Translations under genes and position numbers: made by a program
Notes under the pieces: model-generated
Told to the model about the DNA's origin: nothing
Databases searched by the model: none
Seen by the model: the letters and a program-made list of their open reading frames with translations, nothing else
Part shown: piece after piece, positions 40,285 through 44,999 of the stretch
Layout of the letters: every line of letters begins with the position of its first letter
Numbering within the stretch: the first letter of the stretch is position 1
Source of the DNA: a virus
Length of the DNA: 44,999 nucleotides
Virus record (IMG/VR): IMGVR_UViG_3300047550_007046
Span: 1-44,999 of that record
Strand: one strand, 5' to 3'

Positions 40285-43200
40285 ATGTTAGAAGTCGATA
40301 TATACGGAAAAGAATTAAGTAGTACATTTAATTCAAAACTTATATCACCAGCACAATCTATAAAACCAAAAATTTTAATAGATATGCTTGATAGTAGACA
40401 TTCCTCTAATCTTTCAGTAACAACCAATAGTGCTCATTCTTCAACATCTATTGGTGATCTTGGGTATTATTTTACACCAAAGCAATCATCTAATGGATTT
40501 GAGAGGCAATCAGTAACATGGGGAGTTGCTGGGGCTTTGGATATTAACGGTAATGTAATTAGAGCAGATGGGACATGGTATGCAATGCCAAGTGATTTAT
40601 CTGATAATTATGAATATGGATGGTGGTCTAATTCAAAATCCACATCATCGCTACACGGAACTTATAATGGATATTCTTTTGCATCTAATCCAACATTAAC
40701 AGTAGAGTTTGATAGTAGAAAATGTAATTTGATAAGAATAACTACATCTGAATTCTACGGTCAAATAGATACATATACAATCGTAGTTCGAAGTCTAGAT
40801 GCTGGGGTTCCAAATCCGCTGTTTACTGAGACATCAAGAATAGTAGATGGCTCTTATTATTTTGATCACTATTTACCTGAATCCCTAGGGCATGATTCAA
40901 TTTATAGAATTGAAATTACTGTGTTGACAACTAAGCATCCTGAAGATTATGCAAGAATTCAAGAAGTAAATCCAATATATCAAGTTGATATATCTGATTA
41001 TGTAACATCATATACTCTTAATAAAGTAAGAGATTTACATGAATCAAGTTTGCCAATAGCTGGTACGTCAGCAAGCGCTGTTAGTGTTGATATAGATAAC
41101 ACAAGTAAGAAATTTAATATTTTTAATAATAATTCTGATTTTGGACCCTACATGAAAAAAGATCTAAAAGTAAGAGTTACATCTGGATGGAAAATACAGA
41201 AATACGACGATTTATATGTAGATAAGGTATTAACTGCAAATCTATCAAATTCATCAAATACATTAGTTATATCAGATACATATGATCTCCCAGATGGTGG
41301 AGCTGGTGATCAATTTGTAATGGTAATAGATCCAGATGGTATAAATAGAGAAATTATTTTATGCGATACGAAAGATTCAACATATCAGATAACGGTATCT
41401 CAAAGAGGGTATGCTGGTTCAGTTGCTAGAAATCATTTAAATGGAACAACAGTTAGATTTGAAACCTATGAATATCCAGAATATTCTGAATATTATATTG
41501 ATGACTGGAATGCAAGTTCTGACGGTATGAGAGTTGGTTTTAATGCATCAGATTGGTCTAGATTTTTTACTGAAAGATTAGTAACTAAGGGTTTCTTTTT
41601 AGAAAAAGCGACAGTGCCAGATGCTTGCGAGTCTCTGGTGCTATCTTCTAATTTTCCAAAAAGTAATTTTAAATCTTTAAATAGATATGATATTTCTGCT
41701 AAAAAAAATGGAGCAATATTACATTTTGATTTTAACGAATCAACAATTGATAGATCTGGAAATGTTATAACTGTTGCTGATGGTCTTAGATCAAGATTTT
41801 TTGCAATGCCAGAGGGACTGTTGAACAAAGTTAAAGACATGAGAGCTGATGCTCTAGATAGGGAGTTAAGTGATCTTGAAAAAGCGCTTGGTGAAACATC
41901 GTTCATATCTCCATCATATGTTGCAAATTCTGTTGATATATCAACTTCATCTCTTGCTCTTAATATAGGTGAATTATCTGGCTATCAATTTACATCTCAA
42001 GATGGTTCAATATATTCTGAATATTTTAATTGTGTTTTTGATGGATTTTATACGCCCACTGATACGGGATCTCAATATGTTATTATAGACATAGCAAATG
42101 GCGGTGTAAGAGTCTATTTAGATGATACATTAATATTAAATGAATGGAGACTACACCCAGTATCAACTGGTTCTTATATAACATTAGAGTCGGAAGAGTT
42201 AAATTTAACGCAAGGAAAGCCATATAAAATTAGAATTGAAGCATTTCATACAAGTGGTGATTTTGCCATTAAATTAAAATCAGCAGTTGGTATTTTAGCA
42301 TCTGTTGATGTTTTACCAAAGCAAGTTAAAACAATAGCGGCAATAGATAGAATAGGCACAAAAGATCCAAGTTTTGAACCAGCATCTAGTGATCGAAATA
42401 AGAGAACAAATTACGCTTTATATCTTGGTGGCGGGGACATAGGTTTAACTGGCGGAATGACATCGATGCCAGAAAATAAATCCTGTCATTTGGGTAGTAG
42501 TAAATACATTAGACTGCCATATGATACATCATGGGATATGACAAGCAGTAATAGTCCGACATATACTGGTAATTTTAGTATAGAAATGTATATCAAGCCT
42601 ACAGGTGCATATAGCGGTTCTGGTGAGTATATTAGTATGTGGGTAGATTCTGGAACTACATCTAATGGCTTTGAGTTCTTTTTTAATAGCACATCTCATG
42701 GATTTAAAATCAAAACATCTACAGGTGTTCTTCAATTATCAACAAATGGATCTCTATCAACTAGTGATTGGTCACATATAGTTGTTACATACAACTCTGT
42801 TACTGATCTATTATCCTACTATGTAAATGGCAGTCTGGTTGATTCAGATACCATTAATGGATATATAACATTATGGAATAATATTGATCTTACATTCGGT
42901 GGAAGATACTCGTATTATAATACATCCACAGATACAGAAGTTGCTCCATCTTCAATTAGAGATATTTACTTAGATGAATTTTTAATTTATAATAAATGTC
43001 TTACTGAAAATGATGTTGCAGATAGGTATACTGAAACTCAAATGCAAGAAGTTAATATATATCCGTTCCTTTATGGTGCGGAGGGGCAGATAAGGACAAT
43101 AATTGACGAGATTACACTAGCAGATCTTGGCCGGCTGTATATTAATGAAAAAAATCAAGCAAGATATGACCACTACTATAGATTTTTTGAATCAACAATA

Positions 43201-43992
43201 GATCAGCATTCAAATGTTCAAACCACAATTAGCGATAGTAATCATATTATTAATGCTGATTATATTGTTCAACTTCAAACAAATAAAGTTGTAGTTAAGA
43301 TTGCAGGCATATCTTCTAATCTTGTTGGAACGCAGTCACTATGGAGGGCACCTAGCCCGACGACATTGGCGGCAGTTGAGTTGTCGGCAAACATATTAGC
43401 TAATAGCACATCAATGTATGTCTCAACAACGACAGATCCTCCATTTTTAAAGTCTGGTTACATCATTATTGACGACGAAATTATAAAGTACTCAGATAAA
43501 ACACCAAATCAATTTTTAAATCTTGAAAGGGGTTTATTTGGAACGACAGCTGCTTCTCATAATACTTCATCAAATGTTAGAGAAGTAAGATACTGGGACT
43601 TAAAGTATGAAAAAGCCCCGGCATTTCAAGTTAAGAATCCATTTATAACTGGAATTCTTTTTGAAGAGCCAGATGAAATTGATATTTTGAAATGGATACC
43701 TTCTGCATATGGCGCTGAGTTTATTATAGCAGCTAGCAACAATGTAACTCCAGGAACATTTGTTTTTGCAGAAGGTACAAATCCACTAACAGATGAAGTC
43801 GCATACACAGCTATTGCTGGAATACCAGTTGTTGTAACAGAGCAGAGCAGTCAGGTTAAGGAGCAAGTTGCAAATCTTGAAGATAATATAAGATTATACG
43901 GTCTAAAAGAAATTACAATAGAAAATAAATTTATCACAGACTATAATTATGGTCAAAGAATAGCAAACTTTATAATTGACAAGATGGGATAA
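40285..43992 (+). CDS. Large minor tail protein (tail-tip/hub) with PA14-like and LamG-like domains
   Basis: A 1,235-residue protein. Residues ~1-200 include a beta-sandwich (EYGWWSNSKSTSSLHGTYNG) and lead to a typical tail-hub stretch (VDISDYVTSYTLNKVRDLHE, DIDNTSKKFNIFNN). A RGYAGSVARNH module lies near 370. Residues ~580-670 resemble PA14 (DGFYTPTDTGSQYVIIDIAN, RVYLDDTLILNEW). Residues ~730-920 resemble LamG/concanavalin-type lectins (FSIEMYIKPTGAY ... WSHIVVTYNS, YVNGSLVDSD). The C-terminus contains a second RGLFGTTAASHN module. It is likely involved in host-surface glycan binding. The last ~60 residues expected from relatives appear to be cut off by the TAA at 43990 and continue in frame as the next entry. 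Confidence 0.85.
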   Translation: MLEVDIYGKELSSTFNSKLISPAQSIKPKILIDMLDSRHSSNLSVTTNSAHSSTSIGDLGYYFTPKQSSNGFERQSVTWGVAGALDINGNVIRADGTWYAMPSDLSDNYEYGWWSNSKSTSSLHGTYNGYSFASNPTLTVEFDSRKCNLIRITTSEFYGQIDTYTIVVRSLDAGVPNPLFTETSRIVDGSYYFDHYLPESLGHDSIYRIEITVLTTKHPEDYARIQEVNPIYQVDISDYVTSYTLNKVRDLHESSLPIAGTSASAVSVDIDNTSKKFNIFNNNSDFGPYMKKDLKVRVTSGWKIQKYDDLYVDKVLTANLSNSSNTLVISDTYDLPDGGAGDQFVMVIDPDGINREIILCDTKDSTYQITVSQRGYAGSVARNHLNGTTVRFETYEYPEYSEYYIDDWNASSDGMRVGFNASDWSRFFTERLVTKGFFLEKATVPDACESLVLSSNFPKSNFKSLNRYDISAKKNGAILHFDFNESTIDRSGNVITVADGLRSRFFAMPEGLLNKVKDMRADALDRELSDLEKALGETSFISPSYVANSVDISTSSLALNIGELSGYQFTSQDGSIYSEYFNCVFDGFYTPTDTGSQYVIIDIANGGVRVYLDDTLILNEWRLHPVSTGSYITLESEELNLTQGKPYKIRIEAFHTSGDFAIKLKSAVGILASVDVLPKQVKTIAAIDRIGTKDPSFEPASSDRNKRTNYALYLGGGDIGLTGGMTSMPENKSCHLGSSKYIRLPYDTSWDMTSSNSPTYTGNFSIEMYIKPTGAYSGSGEYISMWVDSGTTSNGFEFFFNSTSHGFKIKTSTGVLQLSTNGSLSTSDWSHIVVTYNSVTDLLSYYVNGSLVDSDTINGYITLWNNIDLTFGGRYSYYNTSTDTEVAPSSIRDIYLDEFLIYNKCLTENDVADRYTETQMQEVNIYPFLYGAEGQIRTIIDEITLADLGRLYINEKNQARYDHYYRFFESTIDQHSNVQTTISDSNHIINADYIVQLQTNKVVVKIAGISSNLVGTQSLWRAPSPTTLAAVELSANILANSTSMYVSTTTDPPFLKSGYIIIDDEIIKYSDKTPNQFLNLERGLFGTTAASHNTSSNVREVRYWDLKYEKAPAFQVKNPFITGILFEEPDEIDILKWIPSAYGAEFIIAASNNVTPGTFVFAEGTNPLTDEVAYTAIAGIPVVVTEQSSQVKEQVANLEDNIRLYGLKEITIENKFITDYNYGQRIANFIIDKMG

Positions 43993-43995
43993 CCT

Positions 43996-44172
43996 GTGCC
44001 TATTTTAAACTTAACCACAATCCCAACACCTAAGATTGAAGTTGGTGATAAAATAAGAATAGCATCTCTAGATGCTTTTGATATTGTTAATGGAGACTAT
44101 TGGGTTGTGAGTAAAAATTATCAATATAGTTCATCGCCATCACAATCGATGGTGCTAAGGAAGGTGGTGTAA
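43996..44172 (+). CDS. C-terminal fragment of the minor tail protein, separated by an in-frame TAA
   Basis: A 58-residue frame from a GTG 3 bases after the TAA of the 1,235-residue gene, and in the same frame. It reads VPILNLTTIPTPKIEVGDKI, then IRIASLDAF, and ends in a YWVVSKNY...SQSMVLRKV element. I recall that pattern as the normal end of related phage tail proteins, so the gene seems split by one stop codon. Possible explanations: re-initiation from GTG, stop-codon readthrough, a natural nonsense mutation, or a sequencing error. Its stop overlaps the next ATG (TAATG). Confidence 0.65.
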   Translation: MPILNLTTIPTPKIEVGDKIRIASLDAFDIVNGDYWVVSKNYQYSSSPSQSMVLRKVV

Positions 44173-44999
44173 TGACTACAACTAGGACTGGGGCAATATC
44201 TGAAAGCGGCGTTGTGTTTTTTTCAGCAGGCGGTCACGACCATGATGGTCAAAACTCAACTATTATAAATACATCAAAATATTCAATATTTGATTTTAGT
44301 TTTGGGCTAGTTGGTACAAATCAAGATAGATTAAATACGCAAACAATAAATCAAAATGGCTTTAAAAACTATATAATACAAACTGTTAATGAGTCAGTAT
44401 TAGAGCCTGCCGGTGTTATTCTACAAGATAATATTATTAACTCAAGAAATATTATTGCAGGATCAATCACATCTACTGAAATTGCCGCAAATACAATTAC
44501 TGCAAATAACATTGCTTCTGGAACAATAACAGCAGATAAATTACAGGTTGGAGCAATTACTGCTGGCGCTGTTCAAATTGCTAATAATGGAATACCAAAT
44601 GGTGATTACTGGAGTAATACTGGTGCATTTCTTTTGGGTGGTGCAAATGGTATTTCATTCTCTGGTGTTGCCAACTCTTCAATAACTATTGGATCAAATA
44701 CAGTTATTACTGGTGCATTAGATATTGGTGGTCCAGACAATGCTTCGTTGCAAGTAAATACAGATGGTGCATTATGGATAGGTCACCGTACATTCGGATC
44801 AGCACCGTTTAGGGTTTATTCTAATGGAAGAACTGAGGTTGGGAATGGCGCTGTCACTATTGCAACAACTGGTATAGTAAATATTTCAAGTAATACAACA
44901 GTTGGTGGAAATTTAACTGTTAATGGAACTACACTAACATTGGGATCAATTAGTAGCGATACAACTGTTTCTGGAAATCTTACAGTTAATAATACTACA
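44172..44999 (+). CDS. Tail fibre protein, N-terminal part (runs off the window)
   Basis: At least 276 residues, open to the right edge. It starts MTTTRTGAISESGVVFFSAG followed by GHDHDGQNS. Then come heptad-like repeats of the ITxxxIAxxTITAxxIA type (STEIAANTITANNIASGTIT), and Gly/Asn/Thr-rich beta repeats (VTIATTGIVNISSNTTVGGN and so on). This is the usual layout of trimeric phage fibres. It is co-translated with the preceding gene. The receptor-binding end is outside the window. Confidence 0.82.
   Translation, partial: MTTTRTGAISESGVVFFSAGGHDHDGQNSTIINTSKYSIFDFSFGLVGTNQDRLNTQTINQNGFKNYIIQTVNESVLEPAGVILQDNIINSRNIIAGSITSTEIAANTITANNIASGTITADKLQVGAITAGAVQIANNGIPNGDYWSNTGAFLLGGANGISFSGVANSSITIGSNTVITGALDIGGPDNASLQVNTDGALWIGHRTFGSAPFRVYSNGRTEVGNGAVTIATTGIVNISSNTTVGGNLTVNGTTLTLGSISSDTTVSGNLTVNNTT

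Noticed and set aside
43990-43992. Phage using a recoded TAA codon throughout
   Set aside because: Other genes end at TAA, TAG and TGA with tight, overlapping starts downstream, so general stop-codon reassignment is not supported; the tail-gene TAA is a local question.
1-44999. tRNA genes, integrase and attachment sites
   Set aside because: None could be seen by eye in the window; no tRNA-like conserved loop sequences or recombinase motifs were noticed, although a tRNA search program was not available.

Overview
The window is a contiguous piece of a tailed-phage (long-tailed siphovirus) genome. It is AT-rich, densely packed, and has no integrase, tRNA or CRISPR that I could see. It holds a nearly complete virion-structure region: portal, prohead protease with a scaffold-like tail, HK97-fold capsid protein, neck proteins, tail tube, frameshifted tail chaperone, a ~3,010-residue tape measure, and minor tail and fibre proteins. 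It also holds a lysis region and small nucleotide-metabolism and sugar-modification sets. No terminase is visible, so the genome continues beyond the window. The host is most likely a Gram-positive actinobacterium. This is inferred from an LPxTG sortase-type surface protein, Thr/Pro-rich surface stalks, a peptidoglycan-cleaving endolysin with no outer-membrane lysis genes, and promoter spacing that suggests leaderless mRNAs. The low GC would fit freshwater Actinobacteria, but that is a guess.

Layout. 1-3876 (minus strand): small hypothetical genes, a 481-residue protein with two HiPIP-like cysteine motifs, a two-helix membrane peptide, and thyX. 3877-4033: a divergent control region with a palindromic repeat cluster. 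4034-7261 (plus): a small hypothetical gene, a GT4-type glycosyltransferase and a B12-dependent (class II) ribonucleotide reductase, closed by a strong terminator. 7350-12195: portal, protease-scaffold fusion and major capsid protein, then a terminator. 12293-15569: small beta-rich, repeat-rich and glycine-rich proteins that look like fibre or decoration proteins encoded next to the capsid gene. 15566-16968 (minus): two paralogous GT2 glycosyltransferases. 17035-19558 (plus): two 2OG-Fe(II) oxygenases and an RfbH/E1-type sugar 3-dehydrase. 19619-23581: a PA14 surface protein, two small membrane proteins, an LPxTG surface protein, an M15-type endolysin and a 25-residue cysteine-rich peptide. 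23590-27179: neck, tail terminator, tail tube and tail chaperones. 27230-44999: tape measure, minor tail proteins and a fibre gene that runs off the right end.

How the genes work together. ThyX and the reductase supply dTMP and deoxynucleotides. The glycosyltransferase, oxygenase and dehydrase genes probably modify a glycan or protein on the virion or host envelope. The lysis region is unusual because two secreted surface proteins with a shared Thr-rich stalk are interleaved with the holin-like and endolysin genes. A recurring extended -10 motif (TGGTATAAT and variants) lies upstream of many transcription units. In several of them it sits 6-7 bases before the start codon, which predicts leaderless translation of the first gene.

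The main candidates for something undescribed are the cysteine-rich peptide, the phage-encoded LPxTG protein, the tandem HiPIP-like protein, the sugar-modification island, and a minor tail gene interrupted by one in-frame TAA.
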